DNA of 64,000 nucleotides from Gordonia hongkongensis (GCF_023078355.1 NZ_CP095552.1:620001-684000), one strand, 5' to 3'. Positions 46,376 through 57,753 are shown, counted from the stretch's first letter. Notes: generated by a model not told the origin, from the sequence alone. A program made the numbers and translations.

Positions 46376-47420
46376 GCAGTTCGCGCACCCGCGGGATGAC
46401 CTGCGTCCCATAGAGCTCGACACTGCGCATGAGCTCGGCGTGGCCGAGTGTCCCGTGCGAGTACTTCAGGTCGAATCGGCTCAGTCCCAGAGCTTGGACG
46501 GTCGACGCGATCTTGCGGGCAACGGTGTCGGGCGACCCGACGTAGAGCGAGCCGCCGGGTCCGGTCGACCGCTCGAACTCGATGCGGGTCGGGGGCGGCC
46601 AGCCGCGTTCGCGACCGATGCGTCCGACGTACTCGCGGTAGTGCGGCCACAGGTCGTCGCGTGCCTGCGCGTCGGTGTCGGCGACATGTCCCGGTGAGTG
46701 CACGCCGACGGGCATCAGCGGCTTGTCCATCTCGCGCAGGGCGCGGTGATAGAGATCGACGTACGGCTTGAAGCGCAGTGGGTCGCCGCCGATGATCGCG
46801 AGCATGAGCGGCAGGCCGTACGACGCGGCACGTACCACCGACTCCGGGCTGCCGCCGACCGCGATCCACGTCGGCAGGGGCGGGTTCTCGAGTTCGGGGT
46901 AGACCGTCTGGGACTGCAGAGGACTGCGCGTGGAACCCGACCAGGAGACCGGTCGGCCGGTGCGCAGTTCGGCGAACAGGGCCAGCTTGTCGCTGAACAG
47001 TTCCTCGTAATCGGAGAGGTCGAAACCGAACAGCGGAAACGACTCGGTGAACGACCCGCGCCCGAGGATCACCTCGGCACGACCCGACGACAACGCATCG
47101 ACTGTCGAGAACCGCTGGAACACGCGGATCGGATCATCGGAACTCAGGACGGTGACGGCCGAACCGAGACGCATCCGGGTGGTGCGCGCCGCGATGGCGC
47201 CGAGTACGACCTCGGGTGCCGACACCGCGTAGTCGTCCCGGTGATGCTCACCGACACCGAGGAAGTCGACGCCGACCGTGTCGGCGAGGATGGCCTGCTC
47301 GAGCAGATCGCGCAGGGTCTGCGACCCCGAGCGCAATGTGCCGTCGGGTTCGGCGGTGATGTCCCCGAACGTGTCGAGACCGAGCTCGACCTTCTCGATA
47401 CCTACCGGGTGAGATTCCAT
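46356..47420 (-). CDS. LLM-class flavin-dependent oxidoreductase
   Basis: 354 aa from ATG 47420. Bacterial luciferase-like TIM barrel with VDFLGVGEHHRDDYAVSAPEVVLGAIA, RMRLGSAVTVLSSDDPIRVF and GRGSFTESFPLFG, then IAVGGSPESVVRAA. It uses FMN or F420; the substrate is unknown. The 3' end overlaps egtD by 20 bases. Confidence 0.9.
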   Translation of the reverse strand: MESHPVGIEKVELGLDTFGDITAEPDGTLRSGSQTLRDLLEQAILADTVGVDFLGVGEHHRDDYAVSAPEVVLGAIAARTTRMRLGSAVTVLSSDDPIRVFQRFSTVDALSSGRAEVILGRGSFTESFPLFGFDLSDYEELFSDKLALFAELRTGRPVSWSGSTRSPLQSQTVYPELENPPLPTWIAVGGSPESVVRAASYGLPLMLAIIGGDPLRFKPYVDLYHRALREMDKPLMPVGVHSPGHVADTDAQARDDLWPHYREYVGRIGRERGWPPPTRIEFERSTGPGGSLYVGSPDTVARKIASTVQALGLSRFDLKYSHGTLGHAELMRSVELYGTQVIPRVRELLSVGSG

Positions 47421-47614
47421 GTCGCCCTTCGCGAAGTTGTGATCGTGCGGGGCGAAATCGGAGGAATTGCGCCCGCAATGGTCTTTTCACACGATTTCAC
47501 GAACATCTTTCCAGTTCGTCACGGTGTCGAGGTCGGTGCTGTGTAATGCTTCATAACGGTTCATGTGCTCGGCTCTGAACTCGCCGATTTCTTCTAGACA
47601 AGGGAGACACTCCG

Positions 47615-48004
47615 ATGTGGGATTCATTCTGGGACTTCATCTGGTACACGATCGTCATCTTCGCGTTCGTGGCCTACCTGATCGTCCTGTGGCACATCAT
47701 CAGCGACCTGTTCCGGGACAAGGCCGCGTCGGGCTGGCAGAAGGCGGCCTGGATTGTCTTCTTGATCTTCCTCCCGTACCTCACCGCCATCGTGTACCTG
47801 CTCGCCAAGGGCAAGGGGATGGCCGAGCGTCAGCGTGAGGCGTACAACGAGGCCAAGCAGGCGTCCGACGAGTACATCCGGTCCGTCGCAGGCACCTCGC
47901 CGACCCAGCAGATCGCCGACGCGAAGAACCTGCTCGACTCGGGCGCGATCACACCCCAGGAGTTCGAGCACTTGAAGAGCAAGGCCCTCAGCGGAACCGC
48001 CTGA
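47615..48004 (+). CDS. PLDc_N/SHOCT membrane protein
   Basis: 129 aa from ATG 47615. Two hydrophobic helices (~8-27, 43-64) are the PLDc_N-type pair, with LPYLTAIVYLLAKGKGM. The C-terminus is a SHOCT domain (QQIADAKNLLDSGAITPQEFEHLKSKAL). Such proteins may oligomerise at the membrane; function unknown. The hairpin at 48017 ends the unit. Confidence 0.85.
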   Translation: MWDSFWDFIWYTIVIFAFVAYLIVLWHIISDLFRDKAASGWQKAAWIVFLIFLPYLTAIVYLLAKGKGMAERQREAYNEAKQASDEYIRSVAGTSPTQQIADAKNLLDSGAITPQEFEHLKSKALSGTA

Positions 48005-48016
48005 CGGTCCCTCGAC

Positions 48017-48067
48017 ACAGACAACGCTCCCCGATGGCGCCGGTCGCCGTCGGGGAGCGTTGTCTGT
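48017..48067. terminator. hairpin terminator
   Basis: 18-bp perfect stem (48017-48034 with 48050-48067) and a 15-base loop, between the convergent SHOCT and thiD genes. Confidence 0.8.
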
Positions 48068-48092
48068 TCTCCGGTTCGGGACCGGCGTCGCG

Positions 48093-49012
48093 TCAGTCCG
48101 CCGACCCGGCGCCCACACGCCACAGCGGATTGACCGGACCGTGGCCGGCGCCCAGTGGATACGCAGCGGCCAGGCAGCGGGTCACCCAGTCCTTGCCGAA
48201 GCCGACCGCCGCGGGAACGTCGTGCCCGTGGGCCAGCGCGCATGCGATCGCGGCGGCGAGGGTGTCGCCGGCGCCGTGGTCATGCGGGGTGTCGATGCGT
48301 TCGTGGCTGAGCTCGATGAACTGGTCGCCGTCGTAGAGCAGATCGGGGGAGTGGTCCGAGCTTCGCAGGTGCCCGCCTTTCACCAGCGCCCAGCGCGGCC
48401 CGAGATCGAGCAGCGCCCTGGCCGCGTCGCGTTGCGACGCGGTATCGGTGACCTCGATCCCGGTGATCAGGCGAACCTCGTCCAGGTTCGGGGTCACCAC
48501 CGTCGCGAGGGGAAACAGGCTGTGCCGCAGGGTGTCGAGTGCCGAGTCGGCGAGCAGCTGGTTGCCGTGCATCGACGCGCACACCGGATCGACCACCAGC
48601 GGAACGGATGTGTCCCGGCCGATACCGCTCGTGCGGCACTGCTCGACGATGGCCTCGATGATGGGCGCCGACGCGAGCATCCCGGTCTTCGCCGCGGCCA
48701 CACCGATGTCACCGGACACGGAGTCGATCTGCGCCGCCACGGTCTGCGGTGAGATCTCCTCGAACCCGCTCACGCCCACCGAGTTCTGGACCGTCACCGC
48801 GGTCACCGCGACACACCCGTGCACCCCGAGCAGGGCGAAGGTGCGCATGTCTGCCTGAATCCCCGCGCCCCCGCCGGAGTCCGAACCAGCGATGGTCAGG
48901 ACCCGTACCGGGGCCGTTCCGGGCGGTGACAGCGGGAGTCCCGTGTAGGCCTGTTCGTCGACCGTGCGCTGATTCGCGTCGACTGTGCGTCGTCGTGCGT
49001 CGTCTGTGCGCA

Positions 49013-49013
<1 letters not shown>
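48093..49013 (-). CDS. thiD: hydroxymethylpyrimidine/phosphomethylpyrimidine kinase
   Basis: 306 aa from ATG 49013, which overlaps the thiC stop by one base. The PfkB-type pattern AGSDSGGGAGIQADMRTFALLGVHG and the late DHGAGDTLAAAIACALAHG (anion hole and catalytic Asp) are intact. It phosphorylates HMP and HMP-P for thiamine pyrophosphate. The first ~35 residues (Arg/Thr-rich) are longer than usual and may mean the start is further in. Confidence 0.95.
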
Positions 49014-50800
<1,787 letters not shown>

Positions 50801-51017
50801 GTGTAGTTGTCGTGCGTCCGCCACCCTACATCGCATCGTCCGGTCGGGTCGTGCGGGTGGGGAAGACCGTATCGATTTGCGACGATCACACGATCGGGGT
50901 CGGCAGTTACGGTTCCGTAAGGTACCGTGTGACCCGGATCACAGGGGTGGCGCTGTCGCGTGTGGCAGGTACGCGCCGGTGATCCGATGTCCGCGATCAC
51001 GAGGTGAGGAGGGTCGG

Positions 51018-51365
51018 GTGCTACGCAAGCATCGTCAGCGACCACCACAGTCGGCAAAGTCCATCCTGCAACAGATCTCGCAGGTGGTACACAATCCCGA
51101 CCGCGACCGATTCGAACTCTGGGTCGCCGGCGACCTGGTCGGCGTGCTCGGTTATTCGACCGAGTCGGCGGACGGTCAGACCACCATCACCGTGCTGCAC
51201 ACCGTGCTCTACGACGAATACAGCGGACACGGACTCGCCACGCGACTCACCCGTAGCGCCGTGCACTACACCCGCGAACAGGGTGCCCGCCTCCGGCCGG
51301 TGTGCACGTTCACCAAGCGCTACCTCGACAGCCATCCCGGGATCGTGCCGCTCGCGCCGGTGTGA
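51018..51365 (+). CDS. GNAT-type N-acetyltransferase (short)
   Basis: 115 aa from GTG 51018 with GAGGAGG upstream. The pattern ELWVAGDLVGVLGY, then LHTVLYDEYSGHGLATRLTRSAVHYTREQGARLRPVC resembles the YjdJ-like N-acetyltransferase family, with the acetyl-CoA-binding GHGLATRL. The substrate is unknown. The 216-bp region upstream (50801-51017) contains a 14-bp palindrome TTACGG-TT-CCGTAA at 50907-50920. Confidence 0.82.
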   Translation: MLRKHRQRPPQSAKSILQQISQVVHNPDRDRFELWVAGDLVGVLGYSTESADGQTTITVLHTVLYDEYSGHGLATRLTRSAVHYTREQGARLRPVCTFTKRYLDSHPGIVPLAPV

Positions 51366-51394
51366 TCCGAAGGTAAGCCTCGGCGGCTCCAGAA

Positions 51395-51485
51395 CATTCC
51401 TCGCCGGACCCTTCGAGGCTCGTCGCTATCGCTCCTCGCACCTCAGTATCTGCGGCCTGGCGGCCGTCGTGGGGGTCGAAGAGTT
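51395..51485. repeat. family A repeat interrupted by the IS110-type element
   Basis: Left flank of the insertion. It reads as the usual CCCTTCGAGGCTCGTCGC...CTCCTCGCACCTCAG, then TATCTGCGGCCTGGCGGCCGTCG, which matches the complement of the copy at ~38458-38490. No gene. Confidence 0.7.
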
Positions 51486-51698
51486 CGTGCTGGTCACCGG
51501 CGCGTGGGGGGTTGATAGTGGAGGGGTGGGATGCGGTGACCTTGAATTCCTCCCTTGTGCCGAAGAGCCAGTACCTCAGTGTGAGGCGCGGGGCCTGCCA
51601 CGGGAATCGTGGATTGTTGCTACGAGCACGCGGATTAGACTCCTGCATTTGTTTGCCCCGTCCGCAGCCCACTTCCGAGGACTCGAAAGGAAACCGAG
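51486..51698 (+). ncRNA. candidate bridge-RNA region of the IS110-type element
   Basis: Noncoding left end upstream of the transposase. In the IS110 group the guide (bridge) RNA is encoded there. I see short complementary segments but cannot fold it by eye. It is inferred from family position only. Confidence 0.35.
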
Positions 51699-52937
51699 AT
51701 GGAAGTGCTGCATCCCCGATGCGCCGGGATGGATGTCTCCAAAAAGGATGTGAAAGTCTGTGTCCGCCTGGCTAGTCCGGGCCGAAAGACCGTGCAAGAT
51801 ACCACGACCTGGTCGTCGATGAGCGGCGACATTCTGCGGCTGCGGGACTATCTGATCGCCGAGCAGGTGACGTGTGTGGTCATGGAAGCCACCGGCGACT
51901 ACTGGAAACCGTTCTACTACCTCCTCGAAGACGCCCCGTTCGAGGTGATGCTGGTCAACGCCCACGACGCCAAGAACCTCCCGGGCCGCAAAACCGATGT
52001 GTCGGATGCGGCGTGGCTGGCGCAGCTGGCCGCCCACGGGCTGTTGCGGGCCTCGTTCGTGCCGCCCGAACCGATCCGACGGTTACGCGATCTGACCCGC
52101 ACCCGCACCGCGATCACCCGCGAACGCGGCCGCGAGATTCAACGGTTGGAGAAAGTCCTCGAAGACGCCGGCATCAAACTGTCGGTGGTGGTCTCCGATA
52201 TCAACGGGGTCTCGTCACGATTCATGTTGCAGGCGCTGGTCAAGGGTGAACGCGATCCCGCCGTGTTGGCGGAGTTGTCGGTGAAACAACTCCGCCGCAA
52301 AATCCCCGCGTTGACCCAGGCGTTGCAGGGCCGCTTCACCGACCACCACGCGTTCCTGGTCGAGTTGCATCTGGATTTCATCACCGAACACACCACCCGG
52401 ATCGACGCGTTGACCGAGCGCATCGAGAAGGTGATGGCGCCGTTTCAAGCCAAACGCGACCTGATCTGCACGATCCCGGGTATCTCCACCACCACCGCCG
52501 ATGTGATCATCGCCGAGACCGGCGGCCAGATGGCCCAGTTCCCCACACCAGGCCATTTGGCCTCGTGGGCGGGAGTCTGCCCCGGCCAGCACCAATCCGC
52601 CGGACGGGTCAAAAACGTCAAAACCCGCCCCGGTAACCGTCACCTCAAAGGTGCTCTCGGGGCTACAGCGTTATCGATCGCCAGCCACAAAGGCACGTTC
52701 CTCAACGCCAAGTACCGGCGCCTGGTCCGCTCTCGCGGCAAACCCAAAGCGATCGTCGCCCTCGAGCACACCCTGCTCACCGTGGTCTGGATCATGCTCA
52801 CCGACAACGTCGTCTACGACGAACCCGGCCCCGACTACCACCAGCAACGCCACCCCGAACGCACCAAGAACCGCGCCATTTACGACCTACACAAACTCGG
52901 ATACGACGTCACCATCACACCCCACGGAGCGGCCTGA
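51699..52937 (+). CDS. IS110-family transposase (DEDD)
   Basis: 412 aa from ATG 51699 with GAAAGGAAACCGAG upstream. The RuvC-like tetrad is D12, E63, D100 and D103 (GMDVSKKD, VMEATGDYW, KTDVSDAAWLAQL). The C-terminal Tnp domain has PGISTTTADVIIAETGG and the candidate catalytic Ser 300 in GQHQSAG. Full length and intact, so the element may be active. The enzyme acts with a structured RNA to recombine DNA. Confidence 0.95.
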   Translation: MEVLHPRCAGMDVSKKDVKVCVRLASPGRKTVQDTTTWSSMSGDILRLRDYLIAEQVTCVVMEATGDYWKPFYYLLEDAPFEVMLVNAHDAKNLPGRKTDVSDAAWLAQLAAHGLLRASFVPPEPIRRLRDLTRTRTAITRERGREIQRLEKVLEDAGIKLSVVVSDINGVSSRFMLQALVKGERDPAVLAELSVKQLRRKIPALTQALQGRFTDHHAFLVELHLDFITEHTTRIDALTERIEKVMAPFQAKRDLICTIPGISTTTADVIIAETGGQMAQFPTPGHLASWAGVCPGQHQSAGRVKNVKTRPGNRHLKGALGATALSIASHKGTFLNAKYRRLVRSRGKPKAIVALEHTLLTVVWIMLTDNVVYDEPGPDYHQQRHPERTKNRAIYDLHKLGYDVTITPHGAA

Positions 52938-52949
52938 GCAGCCACCTCA

Positions 52950-53040
52950 CCTAACTCTTCGGATTAGGGAGCAGGGGTTATGCGCTTCTTTCGGATTAGG
53001 AAGCGGTGGTCGCGCTCGCGCCGGTGTGAGGAACGGGCTC
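52950..53040. repeat. dispersed intergenic repeat, right flank of IS110
   Basis: CTTCGGATTAGGGAGCAGGGGTTATGCGCTTCTTTCGGATTAGGAAGCGG resembles the copies at ~27858 and ~38430. No gene. Confidence 0.75.
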
Positions 53041-53049
53041 CGACTCGGC

Positions 53050-54720
53050 TCAGCCCGCCGACGGCTCCGACAGCAATGTCTCGCGGAGCACCTTCTTGTC
53101 GATCTTGCCGACCGCGGTGACCGGCAGGGTGGTCACGACGCGGATCACGTCGGGCAGTTTGAAGGACGCGAGACCGCGGTCGGCGAGGAAGGTGCGGATC
53201 GCGGCGAGCTCGAGTGGTCGGGCCGGGGGGTGTTCGTGCGAGAGCACGACTGCCGCACAGATCTTCTCACCGAGCGCGTCGTCGGGCAGCCCGACCACCG
53301 CGACCTGCCGGACCGAATCGTGGGCGAGGAGGTTCTCCTCGACGTCGTCGGCGGCGACGTTCTCCCCGGCGCGCACGATGGTGTCCTTGATGCGGCCGGT
53401 CACGGCCAGGTGCCCCGACGGCAGCCTGGTGACCTTGTCCCCGGACCGGTAGAACCCGTCCGGCGTGAAGGATTTCTCGTTGTGCGCCGTGGCGCGGTAG
53501 TAGCCGCGGATCGTGTACGGCCCGCGCACCAGCAGTTCGCCTTCTTCCCCGTCGGGGACATCGGCTCCGTGCTCATCGACGACCCGGACCTCGTCGAGCT
53601 CGGACATCGGTGCCCCCTGCACTTGGTGCACCAAGTCACGCGGGTCGTCGGCCCGGGTGTAGCAGATGAGCCCCTCGGCCATGCCGAAGACCTGCTGGAC
53701 GACGGGGCCGAGGGCCGCGTCGAGGGCGACGGCGTCGGACTGGGCCAGCTTGGCGCCGCCCACCTGCAGCAGGCGCAGGGAGCTGATGTCCGCCGGCTCC
53801 CACTCGGTCGCCGCGCACCAGAGTTGCGCGAGCGCGGGGACGAGCGCGGTCACCGTGACGCGGTGCCGCTCGATGAGGTCGAAAGTGTTGTCCGGACTGG
53901 GGTTGTCGGCGAAGACGACGTGGCCGCCCGCGCCGAAGACGCCCAGGATTCCCGGGCAGCACAGCGGAAAGTTGTGCGCGGCCGGCAACGCGACGAGGTA
54001 GGTGTCGTCGGCGGTGAGGCCGGCGACGTCCGCGGACAGCCGGGCGTTGAGGTCGTAGTCGTCGTGCGTGCGTGCGATGAGTTTCGGCAGTCCGGTGGTG
54101 CCCCCCGACACGAGGAACAGGGCGGGTAGCCCGGCGTCGGGGGCAGCCGGGAGCTCGACCGAGGCGGGGTCGGCGTCGGGGAGCGGTGTGAATCGACCCG
54201 GTTCGCCGGAGATGAAGACCCGGGCGACGTCGGGCACCCGTGACTGCAACTCGGTCGCGAGTTCGCGGTAGTCGAAACCCCGGCGGCCGTCCTCACCGAT
54301 GTAGGCGACCGCGCCGGCACCGGCTGCGAGATGGGCGATCTCGGTGATCCGGTGCGCGGGCAGGGTCATCACCGGCACGACGCCCGCGCGCAGAAGGCCG
54401 TACAGGGTGACCGCGAAGTCGAGGGAGTTGTTCAGCTGCAACACGACCCGCTGCGTCGGCTGCAGTCCGGCCGCGACGAAACCGGCGGCACGACGGAGGG
54501 TGGCGTCGCGGAACTCGGCATAGGTGAGCGTGCGCGGTCCGTCGGTGGAGGCATCGGTCAGCGCGGGGGAGTCGGGAGTTCGCTCGGCGGCCAGATCGAG
54601 GCTGGCGAACAACGGGCGGTCGAGGAAGACGCCGGCGTCGCGGTACTTCTGTGCCTGTGCGTCGGTGTGGGGAGCGAAACCGTCGAGCAGATCGGTCGCG
54701 GGGTCGAGATGCGTCGGCAT
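53050..54720 (-). CDS. mbtA: salicyl-AMP ligase (MbtA-type)
   Basis: 556 aa from ATG 54720. ANL-family order: LFLVSGGTTGLPKLIARTH (P-loop), the A5 motif VQQVFGMAEGLICYTR, YRSGDKVTRLPSGHLAVTGRIKDTIVRAGENVA and the C-terminal catalytic Lys in VGKIDKKVL. Close in arrangement to MbtA/EntE/YbtE; salicylate is inferred because a salicylate synthase gene faces it. It adenylates salicylate and loads a carrier protein. An iron box lies upstream. Confidence 0.85.
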   Translation of the reverse strand: MPTHLDPATDLLDGFAPHTDAQAQKYRDAGVFLDRPLFASLDLAAERTPDSPALTDASTDGPRTLTYAEFRDATLRRAAGFVAAGLQPTQRVVLQLNNSLDFAVTLYGLLRAGVVPVMTLPAHRITEIAHLAAGAGAVAYIGEDGRRGFDYRELATELQSRVPDVARVFISGEPGRFTPLPDADPASVELPAAPDAGLPALFLVSGGTTGLPKLIARTHDDYDLNARLSADVAGLTADDTYLVALPAAHNFPLCCPGILGVFGAGGHVVFADNPSPDNTFDLIERHRVTVTALVPALAQLWCAATEWEPADISSLRLLQVGGAKLAQSDAVALDAALGPVVQQVFGMAEGLICYTRADDPRDLVHQVQGAPMSELDEVRVVDEHGADVPDGEEGELLVRGPYTIRGYYRATAHNEKSFTPDGFYRSGDKVTRLPSGHLAVTGRIKDTIVRAGENVAADDVEENLLAHDSVRQVAVVGLPDDALGEKICAAVVLSHEHPPARPLELAAIRTFLADRGLASFKLPDVIRVVTTLPVTAVGKIDKKVLRETLLSEPSAG

Positions 54721-54741
54721 GAGTTCATTCAAACACAGGCA

Positions 54742-54827
54742 GGATAGGGTAACCTTACCGGTCGATGCAGGGCGGGAGGCCGGCTGTCGACCCGCGGGGG
54801 ATTGTTTGATTAGGCTGCCCTAAGATT
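54742..54827. promoter_or_regulatory. two IdeR/DtxR iron boxes in the divergent promoter
   Basis: GATAGGGTAACCTTACC (about 54743-54761) before the ligase, and ATTAGGCTGCCCTAAGA (about 54809-54827) before the synthase, each match the 19-bp TTAGGTTAGGCTAACCTAA consensus in most positions. Iron-loaded repressor would shut both genes off. Confidence 0.8.
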
Positions 54828-54877
54828 CCCTATGATCATCGGTGCTCGAGTGCATCACGACCGGAGGAACGAAGGAC

Positions 54878-56218
54878 ATGTCGCTGACAACCGAATCGCA
54901 CGCCGCGCAGTTCGTCGACCTGCTCGCGCCGGCCTCGCCGCTGAGCGAGTCCGATGCCGCGCGGATCACCGCGGCCTGGGCCGGCTCCGGCGAATTCGGC
55001 GACCATGTCGTCTACGAGCGCGACCGGCGCTGGACCTTCGCGGCGGGTGTCCGCGCCCGCGTGGTGATCACACGCAGTGAGGTCATCGTCGATGATCTGG
55101 GCGACCGCACGACGACGCCCTGGCGCGGCGACCCCGCCGACGCGCTCGCCGCCGCGACCGCGTCGCTGTCGATTCCCGACTGGCGCGTCTACGGCTGGGT
55201 CGGTTTCGACTTCTGCGCGCCCTATCACGGCATCCTCGAGCGCGTTCCCGAGGACACGGTGCTGGCGCACCTCATCGTTCCCGAGTTCGAGGCGACCGTC
55301 GATGCCGACGGGGTCGACACCGGGTCGCTCGACGCCGAGCGTGCCGGTCGTCTCCTCGAGATCGCTTCGCGAGCAACCGTTTCCGTCGAGTCACGGCCGG
55401 TGGACGTGCAGTCCGACCCTGACGACTACCGCGGCCGTGTGGCAACGGCTGTCGCCGAGATCGAAGCCGGCCGGTATCAGAAGGTGATCCTCTCGCGCGC
55501 CGTCGACATCCCGTTCGACGTCGACATCCCCGCCACCTACGCCCGCGGCCGTGCCGACAACAACCCCGCCCGGAGCTACCTGCTCTCGCTCGGTGACCTG
55601 CAGGCGGCCGGGTTCAGTCCCGAACTCGTCGTCGCGGTGCACGACGACCGGACCGTGGTCACCGAACCACTGGCCGGCACAAGGGCTTTCGGGATCTCGG
55701 CGGAGCAGGACGCGGCGGCCCGCGCCGACCTGCTCTCGGATGCCAAGGAGATCGCCGAGCATGCCATGTCGGTACGTGCGTGCTTCGACGAGATCTCCTC
55801 GATCGCCACTGCGGACACCACGGCCGTGAGTGAGTTCATGGAGGTTCGTGAGCGCGGGAGCGTCCAGCATCTGGCCTCGACCGTGCGCGGGACCCTAGCC
55901 GATCACGAAACCCCCTGGCGCGCACTCGAGGTGGTGTTCCCGTCGATCACCGCGTCGGGCATCCCCAAGACCCCGGCCGTGGAGGCGATCGACCGTCTCG
56001 AGCCCCGACGCCGCGGCCTGTACTCAGGCGCGATCCTCACCGCGTCGTCGAGAGGCGAGCTCGAGGCGACCCTGGCCCTGCGCACCATCTTCTCGTCAGG
56101 GCAAGGCGCGTGGCTGCGTGCCGGTGCCGGCATCGTCGCGCAGTCCACGCCGGAGCGCGAGTTCACCGAGACCTGCGAGAAGCTGGCCAGCGTCGCCCCG
56201 TACGTGGTCCCGCGCTGA
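54878..56218 (+). CDS. mbtI: salicylate synthase (MbtI-type)
   Basis: 446 aa from ATG 54878 with GGAGG at 54862-54866. Similar in order and motifs to MbtI/Irp9: general base Lys 202 in GRYQKVILSR, SPELVVAV, VTEPLAGTRAFG, EFMEVRERGSVQHLASTVRG and the metal-binding GIPKTPAVEAI and REFTETCEKL. It converts chorismate via isochorismate to salicylate. The N-terminal ~150 residues match MbtI better than EntC-type isochorismate synthases. It heads a run of four genes. Confidence 0.9.
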   Translation: MSLTTESHAAQFVDLLAPASPLSESDAARITAAWAGSGEFGDHVVYERDRRWTFAAGVRARVVITRSEVIVDDLGDRTTTPWRGDPADALAAATASLSIPDWRVYGWVGFDFCAPYHGILERVPEDTVLAHLIVPEFEATVDADGVDTGSLDAERAGRLLEIASRATVSVESRPVDVQSDPDDYRGRVATAVAEIEAGRYQKVILSRAVDIPFDVDIPATYARGRADNNPARSYLLSLGDLQAAGFSPELVVAVHDDRTVVTEPLAGTRAFGISAEQDAAARADLLSDAKEIAEHAMSVRACFDEISSIATADTTAVSEFMEVRERGSVQHLASTVRGTLADHETPWRALEVVFPSITASGIPKTPAVEAIDRLEPRRRGLYSGAILTASSRGELEATLALRTIFSSGQGAWLRAGAGIVAQSTPEREFTETCEKLASVAPYVVPR

Positions 56219-56264
56219 CCGACCGATACTTTCGACCGAACATCACCACCCCAGGAGCCACCAC

Positions 56265-56513
56265 ATGTCCGACCACATCACCGAAGCCCTGCGCGGCATC
56301 CTCGAAGAGGACCTCGACCTCGCGCTCGGCGACATCAGCCGCGACTCGAAGCTGATCGACGACCTGGGGCTGGACTCGGTGGCGTTCGCCATCGGCGTGG
56401 TGGCGATCGAAGAGCGTCTCGGCGTGAAGCTGTCGGAACGGGAGCTCTTCGAGTCCAAGACCGTCGGAGATCTCGAAGACCTCATCCGGTCGAAGGCCGG
56501 CACCCCGGCCTGA
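56265..56513 (+). CDS. acyl carrier protein (MbtL-like)
   Basis: 82 aa from ATG 56265. Four-helix ACP pattern with the phosphopantetheine Ser 38 in LGLDSVAFA, then [22 protein letters not shown]. Placed between salicylate synthase and an acyl-CoA dehydrogenase-like gene, as in the mbt-2 locus where a carrier loads the fatty-acyl tail of mycobactin. Confidence 0.9.
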   Translation: MSDHITEALRGILEEDLDLALGDISRDSKLIDDLGLDSVAFAIGVVAIEERLGVKLSERELFESKTVGDLEDLIRSKAGTPA

Positions 56514-56530
56514 GAAAACCCGGACCCGAC

Positions 56531-57712
56531 ATGACTGTGGAGGCCCCAGTGCAGACGTACGCCGAACTGCTCGACGCCGCGTTCGACGAGCAGGTGACGG
56601 CCTGGACGGCGCAGGCGGAACTGGATCATCGGTTCCCGCGGCCCCTGCTCGAACACCTCGGTGCCGAGGGCGTCTTCGTCCGCAAGTGGGAGGACCGCAA
56701 GGTCACCGACCTCCACGACCATTTCGCCCTCGGCGCACATCTCGGCGCGCTGGGTTCCGCGGCCATCGGAGTGGGTGTGAGCCTGCACGATTCGGCCATC
56801 GCCATCCTCCGCCGCTTCGGCCGCAACGACTACCTCAGAGACCTGGCCCAGCGCGCCCTGACCGCCGAGACCGTGCTGTGCATCGGGGCCTCCGAGGAGC
56901 AGGGCGGCTCGGACCTACAGAACTCCGAGACCCGGATCCTGCCGGAGAACGGCGGGTTCCGCGTCGTCGGGCACAAGAAGTTCGTGTCTCTCTCGCCGAT
57001 CGCGGACCACGTGTTCGTGGTCTGCCGGGGCGTCGACGACGGTCCCGACGTGGGCGGCAACGTGGCGCTGGCCGCCGTCCCGATCGAGTCGGTGACGGTG
57101 GGGAAGCCGTATGCCAAACTCGGCGCCGGGCCCCTCGACACCGCGCCGGTGACCATCGACGCCTGGATCCCCGACGAGGCGCTGATCGCCCGGCCGGGGA
57201 CGGGCCTGGCGATCATCAGCTGGGGGTTGGCGCACGAGCGGTACTCGGTGGCCGCCCAGATCGCCGCCGCGTGCGACGTGATGATCGGCGTGACGCTTGC
57301 CCGGATGGTGGAGCGCACCCAGTTCGGCAAGAAGCTCTACGACCACCAGGCACTCCGCCTGCGCGTCGCCGATCTGCAGGCCAGGGTCGACGTCCTGCGC
57401 TACTCGCTGGCCGGTGTCGCCGCGGAGGGCAAGATCAACCTGCGCACCGCCGCGGCGCTGAAGGCCACCGCCGCCAACCTCGGGGAAGAGGTCGCGTCGG
57501 AGTGCCTGCACATCTTCGGCGGGATCGGTTACCTCGAGACCGGATCCCCCATCGGTCGCTGGTGGCGGGACATGAAACTGGCCCGCGTCGGCGGCGGCAC
57601 CGACGAGGTGCTGTGGGAACTGGTCGCGGCGGCGATGAAACCCGACACCGAGCGGTACCAGGCCATGTTCGTCGACTCCGAACTCCACGGCACCGGTTCG
57701 CCGGTGTCCTGA
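56531..57712 (+). CDS. acyl-CoA dehydrogenase-like protein (MbtN-like)
   Basis: 393 aa from ATG 56531, 17 bases after the ACP stop. ACAD fold with [60 protein letters not shown] and [23 protein letters not shown]. The usual catalytic Glu (in YEGT) is replaced by Gly in VGGGTDE, so the base must come from elsewhere or the activity differs. In mycobactin synthesis the matching enzyme desaturates the ACP-bound tail. Confidence 0.85.
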   Translation: MTVEAPVQTYAELLDAAFDEQVTAWTAQAELDHRFPRPLLEHLGAEGVFVRKWEDRKVTDLHDHFALGAHLGALGSAAIGVGVSLHDSAIAILRRFGRNDYLRDLAQRALTAETVLCIGASEEQGGSDLQNSETRILPENGGFRVVGHKKFVSLSPIADHVFVVCRGVDDGPDVGGNVALAAVPIESVTVGKPYAKLGAGPLDTAPVTIDAWIPDEALIARPGTGLAIISWGLAHERYSVAAQIAAACDVMIGVTLARMVERTQFGKKLYDHQALRLRVADLQARVDVLRYSLAGVAAEGKINLRTAAALKATAANLGEEVASECLHIFGGIGYLETGSPIGRWWRDMKLARVGGGTDEVLWELVAAAMKPDTERYQAMFVDSELHGTGSPVS

Positions 57713-57753
57713 AGCGCTCGAGCCATCGTCCCTCTCACCCAGGCGGTCATCCC

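Larger units (their letters stand above)
51486..52950 (+). mobile_element. IS110-family insertion sequence (ends approximate)
   Basis: A DEDD transposase gene with ~210 bases of noncoding left end and very little right end. Repeat sequence flanks both sides, so the element seems to sit within a family A/B repeat. No terminal inverted repeats are clear, as is normal for the family. CGAAGAGTT on the left (~51478) and its complement AACTCTTCG on the right (~52950) may mark the edges; the ends are otherwise not resolved. Confidence 0.7.

Noticed and set aside
52651..54129. Long plus-strand frame across IS110 end and the ligase gene
   Set aside because: It joins parts of two unrelated genes in shadow frames and has no family features.
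54878..56218. EntC/DhbC isochorismate synthase
   Set aside because: No DHB dehydrogenase or isochorismatase gene is near, and motifs and N-terminus match salicylate synthases better.
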